From contig NC_134684.1 of NCBI RefSeq assembly GCF_024713945.1, positions 536,001-600,000 on the forward strand: 64,000 nucleotides of DNA, in the 5' to 3' direction. This DNA comes from Dermatophagoides farinae (taxonomy: Eukaryota; Arthropoda; Arachnida; Sarcoptiformes; Pyroglyphidae). Made by a program: the position numbers and the translations under genes. The notes under the pieces are model-generated. The model did not search any database. It was not told where the DNA came from and saw only the letters and a program-made list of their open reading frames with translations. How positions within the stretch are numbered: the first letter of the stretch is position 1; every line of letters begins with the position of its first letter. Shown here piece after piece: positions 36,911-48,300 of the stretch.

Positions 36911-38339
36911 ATGTCCAACGAATTAAAAACAATTAAAATCAGTCTTAGTGATCGTGAACGAAATTTTTGTGAAGATGACCAACATCGATCAGAAACAAAT
37001 CTTAAAGATTTGATTCTATTCACTAAAGAAAATGAACTTGATGAACAAAAACCATTGGATGAAGAAAAATTTGCAAAATTATCAGCAATCAATATTTCAT
37101 GTCTTGAACTTGGTGGCCTAACATTATCATCATCGGCTATAAAATTGCTCGGTGATTGTGGTGCCCAGAAACTTCAATGTTTACGTATTTATGACTGTTT
37201 AAATGTCAATGATGAAGCCATTAAATTGTTTGGTAAGTTTTTATTTTCAATCTTGTTCAAACAATCACATATGATTCATACATTTCTATTTATCAATATT
37301 CCAAGGTCAACGATTTGGAAAAACTATTGCTCATCTTGAAATGTTGGGCAATACTGGCGTAACGGATGTCGGTTTGAAAGCATTAATCTCGTCGATTGGT
37401 AATCTTGAAGTTTTACATCTTGATAATGCCATTGGTTTGTTGGCTGAACATCGTGAAACAATAACCAATATGCGACATGTTTGGTCACGTATCAATGGTG
37501 ATGAATTGGAAAAGCTGTCACAATTTACGGCCAAATATGCACAATATTTACGTCATCTAGACATTACGTTTGCTAACACCAAAGAAAAGACACCTGAATT
37601 TATCCGATTGCTCGAAAATTTGACCGGTTTAACTAAATTATCAATAACTTGTACGGCAAATGTTGCCATTGAAAAAGAATTGGCACAATTATTAACAAAA
37701 CTGTCGGTCAATTTAACCACGGTAAACATTTGTGTTTGGATGGGCGATGGTGATGTACTTATCGATGCCATAGGTAAACTTCCGAAACTTGTACAATTAA
37801 CATTGAATGGTCGATCACCAATGCGTCATATTGATTTTCGTATCAACAAAACGCTTGTGCCAATGGCAAATTTGAAAGATTTGAAAAACTGTCGTTTGAT
37901 TCTTAAAAATCATTCAAAAACATTATTGGATAAATTTGCCACTCATTTGCCTAAATTAGAAACTTTGGAACTCGAAGGTCTTGACATTGATGATCAAGCA
38001 TTGTCTAATCTATCTGGTCTAGATAATCTTACATTTTTGGATATTGTTTCACCAACGATAACGGATACTGGAATGGCTGCATTAATACCTAAACTACCGA
38101 ATCTGACATTTTTACGTATCAATGATTTTGGTACGGATAAAATCTGGAACAAAACATTGGATTCAATCATTGGTGAAGCAAGCCGCCGACAACAAGTACC
38201 AATTGAAATTGTATTCACTGAATCATGTAAACTAGATCTAGAATCTCGTCGTAATAGTTTACCAAAAAATTTGACCGTTTCTAAACGAAATTCTACTCAT
38301 CTATTGTCGTTTCCTGGCTCAACACCTAGAGGTTTCTGA
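36911..38339 (+). CDS. Leucine-rich-repeat protein
   Basis: Two exons, 36911-37232 and 37306-38339, are joined by a 73-bp GTAAGT..AAG intron in phase 1, giving 451 residues. After a charged N-terminal part of about 60 residues the protein is built of leucine-rich repeats of the RNI/FBXL type: LQCLRIYDCLNVNDEAIKLF, LEMLGNTGVTDVGLKALI, LRHLDITFAN, LTKLSITCTAN, LETLELEGLDIDDQAL, LTFLDIVSPTITDTGMAAL. The repeats cover about 65-400. No F-box, membrane segment or signal peptide is visible. The tail is Ser/Arg-rich and ends in STPRGF. Repeats of this type bind proteins, often as ubiquitin-ligase adaptors, but without an F-box the role is open. It heads a plus-strand cluster with the two acyl-CoA-synthetase-like genes and is divergent from the F-box/LRR gene 13.5 kb away. 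Confidence 0.85.
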
Positions 38340-38415
38340 AACGAACAACAAAAAAAATATTCAAAAATTTAAATTGAATTGATGATTTTTTCTGTCTGCC
38401 TTATTTTATTTATCA

Positions 38416-38421
38416 AATAAA
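38416..38421 (+). terminator. Candidate polyadenylation signal of the LRR gene
   Basis: AATAAA 77 bases after the stop codon, within a 311-bp gap before the next gene's ATG. The gap holds nothing else recognisable. Confidence 0.45.
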
Positions 38422-38650
38422 AAAAACAAATTAGACGTTTTTTTTTTGGTACAATCGTACTTTGAACGAGTTTTTTTTTGTTAAACAAACAAAATGAACT
38501 TATTCGAATGATGGACATATGATATGATAAGTTTTTGATAATAGTGGAAACACTCTCCTTCACATATAAAACGATTAGGCAAAAGTCATTTCTCGAGTAG
38601 CGAAGGTTATTCTTTCTCTGTATTCATTGACTAAATTGGCTAAAATAAAA

Positions 38651-40448
38651 ATGACAAAAGAAATCGAAGAATTCGTTATAAAATCTCCACGAGAACACCC
38701 ACCAATTAGTGATGTGAATTTTAGTGAATATATTGCAAAAAAATTCACCGTTGATAATTGCAATAAAACGGCAATTGTAAGTGTTTGAATTTCTAAATTT
38801 TTTTGTCAATTCAATAATTGAATTCATGCAGATTATTCCGGAAAATGGAATGGAACTTACATTCATACAATTTCATCAACAAATTCAACGATATGCTAAA
38901 GGATTTTTATCTTTAGGATTGGAACGAAATGATATGGTTTTATTTTTTGCTGATAATTCTTTGGATCTTTTAACATCACAAATAGCCACTATATATTTAG
39001 GTGTAGTATTCTCACCGATGACACCGGCAAATGGTCCATTTGAAATGTCGAATCATATACATAATGCACGTGGTACTGTTTTATTTGTGGATCGCCAACG
39101 TGTCGAAAAGATTTTATTACCAGCAATGGATAATGAGAAATATTGCTCCGCAGTTAAAGGACTTAAAATGTTGATTATCATTGATTCCAATGATGATACT
39201 GATGATGAAATGATTTCAACATTGAGCAAACATCCAATGTCTCCCAAATCTGTTGTATCGATGAAACGAATTAAAGAGAATCTCGAATATTTGGAAAAAA
39301 TTCCATTCTTTGAACGAAATAAAGATGATCATTTAATGATTGTGTATACTTCTGGAACAACTGGACAACCTAAAGGAGTGATATATACCCATCATTCAGC
39401 AAGATCGATGATTGAAACAAATACGCCAATTCTAATGAATTGTCGATTTTCATTTTGGTATCCATTTGGTCATATTTCTGGTGCAATGTTTAGCGCGTAC
39501 AATTTATGTCATGGAATCACATTGGTGATAGAAAAAGAACCGATTTTGGATAAATTATTATCATCTGTTGAAAAATATGGAATTGAAGAGTTAGCAATTG
39601 CCCCGGGACATGCAACACAATTGATACGTGAAGATTATCGATTAAAATATAATCTTCAATCATTACGTGTATTGGTATTCGGTGGATCGAAAATACCGAA
39701 AGAACAACTTATTGAAATTCGTAATCGATATAATGTCATAATGCATGAATTGTATGGTTCCACTGAATTGTTACACTGTGCCTATAACACTGGTGATGAT
39801 GTAAATGAACCAGTTGGCAGTGTTGGTCCACCATCACCTTATTGTGAAATGAAAATTATTGATTTAGAAACGGGAAAAAATCTACCAGCTAATTGTTCGG
39901 GAGAAATTTGTTTTCGTGGACCACATCTATTCATTGGTTATTTTCATAATGAAGAAGCTACAGCGAAAGCAATCGATTCTCGAGGATGGTATCATACTGG
40001 TGATTTAGGTCATTATGATGAACGTGGCAATCTTTATATTATAGATCGAATCAAAGAAATGATCAAATTTCGATATTGGAGTATTTGGCCCTATGAAATC
40101 GAAGAATATTTATTAGAAAATCCAGCTATTGATAGCTGTTGTGCTGTTGGTGTTAAACATCAAACCGATGGACAATGGTTAAGAGCATATGTTGTAATTC
40201 GGCCAGGTCATCAAGTGACCGAACAAGAATTGATTAAAAATGTTCAAGGTAACCTGGAATTCACTTAAAAGATAACACAATAATTAATTGAATATTTCAC
40301 CTTTACAGATAATTTGGCCTTCCAAAGACGACTTAGAGCCGGTGTTCGATTTGTCGATAAATTACCACGAACATCCATTGGAAAAATTGATCGAAAACAA
40401 TGCCGTAAATGGATTGAAAATGAATTGATAACCGAAATAGACGAATGA
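38651..40448 (+). CDS. Acyl-CoA synthetase / luciferase-family adenylating enzyme, copy 1
   Basis: Exons 38651-38776, 38832-40248 and 40309-40448 give 560 residues, the normal length of the 4-coumarate-CoA-ligase/firefly-luciferase branch of the ANL superfamily. These enzymes activate a carboxylate with ATP to an acyl-adenylate, usually then forming a CoA thioester. Visible motifs: A3 YTSGTTGQPKG at 214-224, WYPFGH at about 251-256, A5 YGSTE at 350-354, A7 GWYHTGDLG at 427-435, A8 DRIKEMIKF from about 447, and PRTSIGKIDRK with catalytic Lys540. In A8 the nearly invariant Gly after KxK is Tyr457 (KFRYW). The C-terminus (EIDE) has no peroxisomal SKL-type signal. The substrate is unknown. It is a tandem paralogue of the next gene, with matching intron positions and phases. 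Confidence 0.9.
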
Positions 40449-40908
40449 TGATTTTTTCGAACTTTTCATTGATGAAGTTTTCGAAAGCTGAAAAGTACAA
40501 ATTTTTTCAAGTGCAAACAACAATAATCATCATTTCTATTTCTATTTTGATTTTTTTTTTTTTTTTGGATAAAAAAAATTGTACCAGAGACATATGATTA
40601 AATGATCAAATTTCGTTCGTTTTTCTTTAGTTTATCAGAAAATAAAATATTGAAAAGAACATCTATATTGGTGTGAAATGATCATATTACATTTTATTTA
40701 CAAAAAGTTGTCACAAAATGGCAAACTAATATTATCATTATCATAATCGATGATTGATTGTGGTAAAAAAATGATTGAAATCAAACTATTTCAATTTCGA
40801 TGAAATCAAAAAAGCGGGTTATATAAATCCTACGATACGATGGAAAAATATAGAAAATTTTTGTGAAATTGTCACCATCTTATACTTTGGAATAAGTTCA
40901 AGATCAAA
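40449..40908. other. Spacer between the tandem acyl-CoA-synthetase-like genes
   Basis: The 460-bp gap contains a T-run near 40551-40566 and an AATAAA polyadenylation candidate at 40641-40646. The promoter of the second copy must lie here unless the copies share one. No TATA/initiator pair was seen. Confidence 0.45.
40641..40646 (+). terminator. Candidate polyadenylation signal of synthetase copy 1
   Basis: AATAAA in the gap between the two synthetase genes, about 190 bases after the first stop codon. Confidence 0.4.
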
Positions 40909-42704
40909 ATGCCGGAAAAAATTGACGAACAATTCATCGTTAAAACAACACGTGAACCAATTAAAATTTCTAATTTGACTTTGAGTGAATTGTTACATCA
41001 AAAAATAACGAGTCAAGATCCAAATCGAATAGCTGTAGTAAGTGAATTTTTTTTCTCTGTTTTTTTCAGATTTAAAATAAACAACATTCATTTCAGATTG
41101 ATTCACAAGATGGTACAAAATTAACTTATAGCCAAATAAATCGGAAAATTCAACAATATGCCAATGGATTTTTGAAATCAGGAATCACCAACCAAGATGT
41201 GATTCTTTTTTTCGCTGACAATTGTATCGATTATCTCGTTTCACAATTGGCAATGATTTATTTGGGCGTAATGATTTCACCGGTCACACCGGCCAATGGA
41301 GCCTATGAATTAGCCAATCAGATACTTGATACAAATGGTTCCATTTTGATTCTGGATCGTCATCATGTCGAAACCGTTTTGATGCCGGCTCTTGATAATG
41401 AAAAATATGCATCTGCTATTAAACAGTTGAAAAAAATTATCGTAATGGATTTGAATGATGATGCAGAATTGATTCAAAAATTACAACAGCATTCAAAAGC
41501 TCCTAAACAAATATTATCGTTGAAACAAATTCCAAAAAATCAAAGCGATTCTTTAGAACGTATTCCTTATTTTGAAACCGATCAAAATGACCAATTATTT
41601 ATTGTTTTTACATCGGGTACAACTGGACAACCAAAAGGAGTGATTCACACCCATAAAACAGCTGTGGCACTAATTGAGATATATAAACCAATTATTTGTC
41701 CAGTAGTTTATTCATTCTGGTATCCAATGGGACATGTTTCCGGTACACTAATTGGTTTTTATAACCTTTACTATGGAATGACATTGGTGCTTGAACCGGA
41801 TTCGGAACTTGAAGGATTACTATCTTCAGTGGAAAAATACCAAATTACACAATTGGTTATTTCACCAAGTCATACAACCGATTTGGCACGTGAAAATTTC
41901 AATCAACGTTACAATCTTCAATCATTACGTATGATATCATTCGGTGGTTCGAAAGTTCCACAAGAACATATCGATGAAATAAAGAAAAAATACAATGTAA
42001 TGATGTTCAATATGTATGGTTCAAGTGAAATGTTGGCACCAACTTGCGTATTTATGGACGATACCGATCCACCTGGAACAGTTGGTCGTCCATGCAGTAA
42101 TACTGAAGTGAAAATAATCGATTTGAATACTGGTCAGAATTTACCACCAAACTCACCTGGTGAAATCTGTTCCCGAGGACCACATAGATTTGTAGGTTAT
42201 TGGCGAAATGAAGAAGCTACCGCCAAAGCAATCGATTCTCAAGGATGGTATCATAGTGGTGATTTAGGATATTTGGATGAGCAAGGTAATCTGTTCATCA
42301 TGGATCGAATCAAAGAAATGATCAAATTTAGACATTGGAGTATATCACCGTTTGAAATTGAAGAATTTTTAGCCGGACATCATGCAGTCAGTGCTGTATG
42401 TGTTGTCGGTGTTAAACATCAAATCGATGGACAGTTGTTAAGAGCATATGTTGAAATTCGTCCAGGCCATCATGTTACTGAACAAGAATTGATCAAATTC
42501 ACAGAAGGTAAGTGTTGTGTGTGTGTATCGTAACAACAATAATTAACAATTATGGCATATACAGAAAATATTGGCTTTCAAAAACGACTACGAGCTGGCG
42601 TAAAATTTGTCAAACATTTGGGACGAACATCGATCGGCAAAGTGGATCGTAAAAGTTGCCGTAAATGGGTTGAAAATGAACTATTAACCGAACCGGTTGA
42701 ATAA
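40909..42704 (+). CDS. Acyl-CoA synthetase / luciferase-family adenylating enzyme, copy 2
   Basis: Exons 40909-41037, 41097-42507 and 42565-42704 give 559 residues. The final exons of both copies are 140 bp and splice in the same phase, so this is a tandem duplicate of the upstream gene. Motifs: FTSGTTGQPKG (A3), WYPMGH, YGSSE (A5; copy 1 has YGSTE), GWYHSGDLG (A7; Ser replaces Thr), DRIKEMIKF (A8) and GRTSIGKVDRK with the catalytic Lys. The A8 Gly is again missing (KFRHW, His). The C-terminus is EPVE, with no peroxisomal signal. Differences in the binding-pocket region (FWYPMGHVSGTLIGFY against FWYPFGHISGAMFSAY) suggest related but not identical substrates. Adenylation is likely; CoA-ligase activity is uncertain. 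Confidence 0.9.
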
Positions 42705-42744
42705 GCGCATAAATAACCCTTTCATAGACAATGAATGTTTAAAA

Positions 42745-42750
42745 AATAAA
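42745..42750 (+). terminator. Candidate polyadenylation signal of synthetase copy 2
   Basis: AATAAA 41 bases after the stop, followed by GT/T-rich sequence as expected for a cleavage site. It lies only about 30 bases before the end of the convergent gene, so the 3' untranslated regions probably overlap. Confidence 0.55.
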
Positions 42751-42781
42751 GTTTTTTTTCTCAAAAAAAAAAAATTCAAAT

Positions 42782-44764
42782 TCATTGGTTAGTTGTCAGA
42801 GGGTTTTGTTGTGATTTTTCAATTAATTGACAATTGACTTCTTCGGATGATGGTGCTGATGAACTACTATCATTTTGTTGATGAAGTGAAGATGAATCAG
42901 TTTGTGAATTGATCTTGGAACTGGGCGCATCCTCCAATTCGTGGCTCATCATACACGAAGAATCTGGTGTAACTAAACCAGGTGAAAAAGTTAATAGTTC
43001 GGGTGATCGTATCTTTGGATTATTATCGTTCAAGTTTTTCGATAAAGAAGAAGATTGTGGTGCCTGTTTTTTGCTCAAAATCGATGTGATTTTCTTATTA
43101 TTTGCATCAACTTTTTTACTACCGTTTGTAATCATTAATGATTTCTTCATTGGCGACGGTATTGCTGTTAACCTATTACTAGAGGCCGCCGAATTGCGTA
43201 ATTGTTTATTCCTTGTTTTTGTAATTGATGCTAATGTCTTATTATCCGATGATTTGACTTTGTTCATCATCAAAGACTTGGTTTTTCTCCTAGATAATGG
43301 TGATTGCATTATTGATTTGGAAACAACTGTTGATGCCACAGTTTTTGGTTTGATCGGAGTGTTCGTCGTCGTTGTCGTTTTGATATGATTAATCATTTTT
43401 GATTTCAACGAGCTGCCATCATTTTCATTTATATCGTTGATTTTTTTCAATGTTGAATGATTTTCAATTACTTTACTTTTATCATCTTTATCGATTGAAA
43501 TCGACACCATCATTTTATTAGCCGACGATGTATTATCCGGATCATTCAGGTTTTTCGGTAACGTCATCAACTCTTTTTCCATCGTTGATTCAATTGGTTT
43601 TTCAATCGTTGAATTGATTACAGGCTTTTTTTCATCCATTTTGATTTCAGGAGATAGTCGTGGTGTTGGTAGTACTGAGTCTCGTGATTTTTGAATCGAA
43701 TCATTTTCAATTATCTTTGATTTTATTGACGATTTCGTTTTTGGTTCATCATTTATTATTTCCGAAGAGGCCACAGCTAATTCTTTAGTCTTTTCATTGG
43801 GAATTTCATTTTCAATTTTAATCAAATTCTGTTGCTCTTTTTCGATTTGTGGCTCAACAACACCACTGCTACTACCACCAACACCTTCCTCACTAGATGG
43901 CAATTTTAATTCTGAATTTTTTTTCAATAATTCTTTGGTTGGATCAATGGTTAGAATTTTTTCTACCACAGGACTTTTTTCGTCGGCAATTTTATCTTGT
44001 TCGCACTTTGCTACAGTCGAATCTGAAATAGCAAGAGATTTGACATTCGCCTCACCAATACTATCGTTGACAACAAGAGATTTACTAGACTGCTGGATGG
44101 CTTCTTTTTCCTTCATCTGTGGTGATTTGTGTTCAGGACTTTTTTCAATCATCACTCGTTTATCCAAAATTGATTGCAATTTACTTTTGATGATTTGTTT
44201 TGTTAAAGATTTTTTTTGATGTTTCGTTTTTGCCGATGATGATTTACTACTTGTTGCTGCTGTTGGTGATTTTTTCATTAAATTTAACCAACTAGAATTG
44301 ATCATCTTGATAAATCCATGCGGTGTTCGGCTACGTGGTGTTGAAATTATTGATTGTTCAGATTTTTGTCCTTGTTTGGTGGTCTGCTGATGTTTCTGTT
44401 TCTGTTGCTGTTGAAGTTGTACAACCGAATTCGCTATATGATTACTCATACAGCAAGTCTGCAATTTATTCTCTTTACATGCTTTACGCATTAATCGTTG
44501 ATGTTTTGAACAAATAAATAATTTAAATACATTTTTACTGACCAAATCGGCAATCCGTCGTATTTGTGATCGAGATAATCGTGTATCAATACGTTCTGAT
44601 TTTAATCTTGATGATGATGATCTAGACGATGATCTAGATGATGTTGATGATCGTGATCGATGTCTACTATGGCGATCACGTTCTTGAAGATTGTTGTTTG
44701 AACTTGTTGTTGATGATCGTTTTTGTTTCTTGCCTGCCATTGAAGATTTAGATCTGGTCAACAT
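42782..44764 (-). CDS. Unrecognised Ser/Lys-rich protein
   Basis: Single open frame of 660 residues starting MLTRSKSSMAGKKQKR. The N-terminal 65 residues are SR/RS-rich (RSRSSTSSRSSSRSSSS). A compact, possibly folded segment follows at about 65-115, with several Cys and His (ICSKHQRLMRKACKEN, CCMSNH). The rest is charged low-complexity sequence rich in Lys, Ser, Ile and Glu, with many SP/TP sites, and ends in a Ser-rich acidic tail. There are no membrane segments or signal peptide. I recognise no family. Composition (basic, SR, SP/TP) suggests a nuclear or cytoskeletal disordered protein regulated by phosphorylation; this is inference. A frame this long in AT-rich DNA with coding-like codon use is very unlikely by chance. 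It is convergent with synthetase copy 2. Confidence 0.75.
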   Translation of the reverse strand: MLTRSKSSMAGKKQKRSSTTSSNNNLQERDRHSRHRSRSSTSSRSSSRSSSSRLKSERIDTRLSRSQIRRIADLVSKNVFKLFICSKHQRLMRKACKENKLQTCCMSNHIANSVVQLQQQQKQKHQQTTKQGQKSEQSIISTPRSRTPHGFIKMINSSWLNLMKKSPTAATSSKSSSAKTKHQKKSLTKQIIKSKLQSILDKRVMIEKSPEHKSPQMKEKEAIQQSSKSLVVNDSIGEANVKSLAISDSTVAKCEQDKIADEKSPVVEKILTIDPTKELLKKNSELKLPSSEEGVGGSSSGVVEPQIEKEQQNLIKIENEIPNEKTKELAVASSEIINDEPKTKSSIKSKIIENDSIQKSRDSVLPTPRLSPEIKMDEKKPVINSTIEKPIESTMEKELMTLPKNLNDPDNTSSANKMMVSISIDKDDKSKVIENHSTLKKINDINENDGSSLKSKMINHIKTTTTTNTPIKPKTVASTVVSKSIMQSPLSRRKTKSLMMNKVKSSDNKTLASITKTRNKQLRNSAASSNRLTAIPSPMKKSLMITNGSKKVDANNKKITSILSKKQAPQSSSLSKNLNDNNPKIRSPELLTFSPGLVTPDSSCMMSHELEDAPSSKINSQTDSSSLHQQNDSSSSAPSSEEVNCQLIEKSQQNPLTTNQ

Positions 44765-45305
44765 AGTAAAACAATATAACAGTAAAAAACACAGTAAAAC
44801 AAAGCGAAAATTTAAATTCCAATTTATAGTCCAAATAGCAAAGTGGAATAAATCAATTAATCAAATTAAATAAATTTTTTTTATTATTATTAAATTGATC
44901 AATAATTTGATTGCGAAAATAAGAAACGAAAAAATTAATAGTGGCAAAAAAAATGTGGAATGAAAAATAAATCAAAATCAAAGAGATGTGATGGTGGATG
45001 AGCAAAATATTTTCCGTGCATTATGTGCATAAAGGTATATATCAATTTTTGTGTGTTTGATTTACATTGGATACAGTGAATGACTTGTATACATGAGAAT
45101 TTTGTGTACAAAAAAAGGTGTTGGTAATATAAATTAATCGATAAATGTTTGAAATAAATACAATGAGTGGTGGTGGTCGATTGTTTTTCACATCAATTGG
45201 TATAATGATGATGGTAAGTTTCGCTAAGGTGTGCGGAGGCTTAGTAAATTCCTAAATGAAAATATCACAAATAAAAATTGGTTTTTTTTTGTGTATCTGA
45301 ATGCG
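44765..45305. other. Spacer between the Ser/Lys-rich gene and the RapGAP gene
   Basis: It holds the promoter side of the minus-strand Ser/Lys-rich gene and the 3' flank of the RapGAP gene. AT-rich, with no recognised element. Confidence 0.4.
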
Positions 45306-48300
45306 TTATTCGTTTGTTTGTTCAGTAGTAGTCGTCGTCATAGGAATTAAAGTTGAAGTTGTTGTAGGTTGTTGTTGTTGTTGTGGTATCGAGATTGTGA
45401 TCGTATTGGTATTTGTAGATGATGACGGTTCACAAACAGTAGTCGACGATGATGTTGTCGTCGTTGTTGTTGTTGAAGCATTTGGATTTGAATTGAAAAA
45501 CCATTCGGTCAATTTTCGAAGCTGTTGCGATGCTGTTTGTGATTCTAAATGTAATCGTTGATTTTCTTCACGTAATTTTGATATCGTATCATTGAGTACA
45601 TCTTTTTCCAATGATAATTTCCGAACTGTTAATAAAAAAAAATAAATTGTTAGAAGTTTTAAATTTAAATTTTCACAAAAATGTGTGTGTGTGTACCTTC
45701 TTCGGTAAGATGTTGTGCAGCGACAACTTGATGACGAACCTGACCTGAGGTTGATGTATTACTACTACTATTTGTATCACAATTAGTAGTAATCGATGAT
45801 GAATCTGTATTGTTGTTGTTGGCAATTGTTGATGCGCAAATCTGTTGTTGTTGTTGTTGCTGATGATGATTATTGGTAATATATGATGATTGATGATCCA
45901 CCAATGATGAATGCATCGAAGGCCATACAATATCACCAATTGTATCGCCACCAGCTGAATGAATCGAACCAGTTAATAAAGATTGATAAAGATTATTACA
46001 ATCATATGATTGACTCATCATTGGTTTATTCGTTGGTGTTACAACATTGATTATTTCATCATTGTTGACACATTCAACTTGTTGCTGCTGCTGCTGCTGA
46101 TGAAGTAGATTATTGGCCGTTGAAGAGTTTGAAGCTGATAAGCCATTCGAGCTATCCACTCGAACAGGTTGAGCTGTGAGTAGATAACAATCATTGTTTT
46201 CAGCTGTTGCTGATGTTGTTGTCAGATTACTGGAACTAGCTGAATTTTTCAAATCTGTTGTCGATTCTTTTCCATATGGTCCTGTTCGTATCATCTTTGA
46301 CTGTTGTTGTTGACCAGAAATGACTGGCACAGTTATATGGCTAGAATTAACATGAATGGTTGTCTGTGCATTTGATCCATTCGACGATGTTCGACTTTGT
46401 GATGAATATTGTGAAGCAGTTGAATATCTAGAATTTGATCCGGTACCAATTGGTGCATAATTGGAACAAGAATATGCTGATTCGGTATCATGCTGTAGCT
46501 TTGGTTCTTGCGAATAACGATAATGCTGTTGTTGTTCATGGCAGTTGTTGTTATGAATGGGAGTGTTCGAAGTTGTAAGACTACTATATTGACTTGCACC
46601 AATTGTTTGTGGTCGACGAGCGTTTATTTCAGGACAATGATGGCCATCATTAGCTGACTGATGCTGTCCAATTCCCACTATAAGTGGAGTCACATCACTT
46701 TTAGCTGAAGGCGAATTCATTGGTGAACTACCATTCGTATTATAATCATCCATTGTAATCAATCGAATTAGATTATCTGCAAACGTCAAAAGAAAAAAGA
46801 CAATTTATTGCAAAAAAAATTTCGTATTAAACCATCATCACATACCTTTCAATGTAGACGGTTGAGTCGTAATTGCTGTTTGTGAATGTCCAGAACGATT
46901 AGCTAACAATGTTCGATATGGCTGCTGCTGCTGTGGATGTTGAAAAAGTGAAGTTGAAGTCGTAAGCGGTGATGATGTTAAATTTTGACCAGATGATGCA
47001 ATTTTAATTGGCGATTGTTGATGTTGCTGTTGTTGTTGTTGGTGATGGTGGTGATGATGATACAATTGATTTAAACTTGTTGCAGATTTTGCCGAATATA
47101 ACTGCTGTTGGTGAATAGAAAAACTATTACTGTAAGATGGAGATTGTTGATTACTATGGCTTATTGTTGTTGTTGCCGTTGTATTTGGTGAATAATAACT
47201 TGAATTTGATGATGATGATGATGATGACGCTGATGACACCAAATTAAAAACATTTGTTGACACTTGTTGTTGTTGTTGTTGAATACTGTCAATTTGTTGT
47301 TGTGGTGTTATTGTTGAATTATTATTGCTATGAGTAATATGAATCGTTTTCACCCCTGAATTTTGTGTAGATAACGTTGTAGATGTAGATGATTGTGGTG
47401 GTGGTGGTGGTGGTAAAAACATGGATGAAGAAACAATCATCGATGATGATAAAGATTTCAATGGTGTATTTGTCAAACTTTTTGTAACATTTTCATAGTC
47501 GCTTGGTGGAGTTTGTTGAGACTTTTGTCTGTGTTGAAGTTGTAAAGCTTTCGGCCATGGACAATTACATCGTGGCTGTAGACGAGCAAAATCATAAGGA
47601 GTAAATGTAAGACACATGATCAGTGATGAATTGACCAGTTCTTGTAATTCATCCATAGCCATAGCAGCAAAACTAATTTTATCAATTTCAATGACTTTAC
47701 AACCGGGAACTAGATGATAAATTGAAAGTGTTTGATCGAAAATCTCCTCAATAATACCGGTGGGCATTTTCATTTGAAATCCAAATTCACCACCACAAAT
47801 TCCAAGTGGTTCAATAGTATTCGGTAATGAATGTGGAGGCGATGATTTACGATGTTCTGGTGTATTGGAAGCTGATTTTGAAGAATTTGAAGATCGTGTT
47901 GTTGTCGATGATTTACGTTTGATAACAATGGCTCTCAATTCAGATTTACGAGTTATCAACTCGAGAACACGAATTAGCATCAAAAATGGATCATTATTTC
48001 GTTGATTAGCTAATTGTTGATTTTGTTGTTTGGATGATAATTTTCCATTCACCAAATTGTAAGGCACAGATTCACTGGGATTTTGTTTCATCAAAGCTGG
48101 ATTTATTGGCCTTTGCATTAGCTGAATGCATTCTCCTTGATGATAATACAATCGAAGTTCACGACTGGAATCATTGAGCATTGAGCAATGATTGGCTGAT
48201 GAAGTTTCAGAATCAACTGATTTGGATTTCTTATCACCAAACAGTTTATTTATCGAACTACCACCACTGGACGCCGAAGCTGATGACGATGGTTGACGAA

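Noticed and set aside
42909-44219. Plus-strand hydrophobic frames opposite the Ser/Lys-rich gene
   Set aside because: Hydrophobicity arises from reading Lys/Ser/Glu codons in reverse; the minus frame is far longer and continuous.
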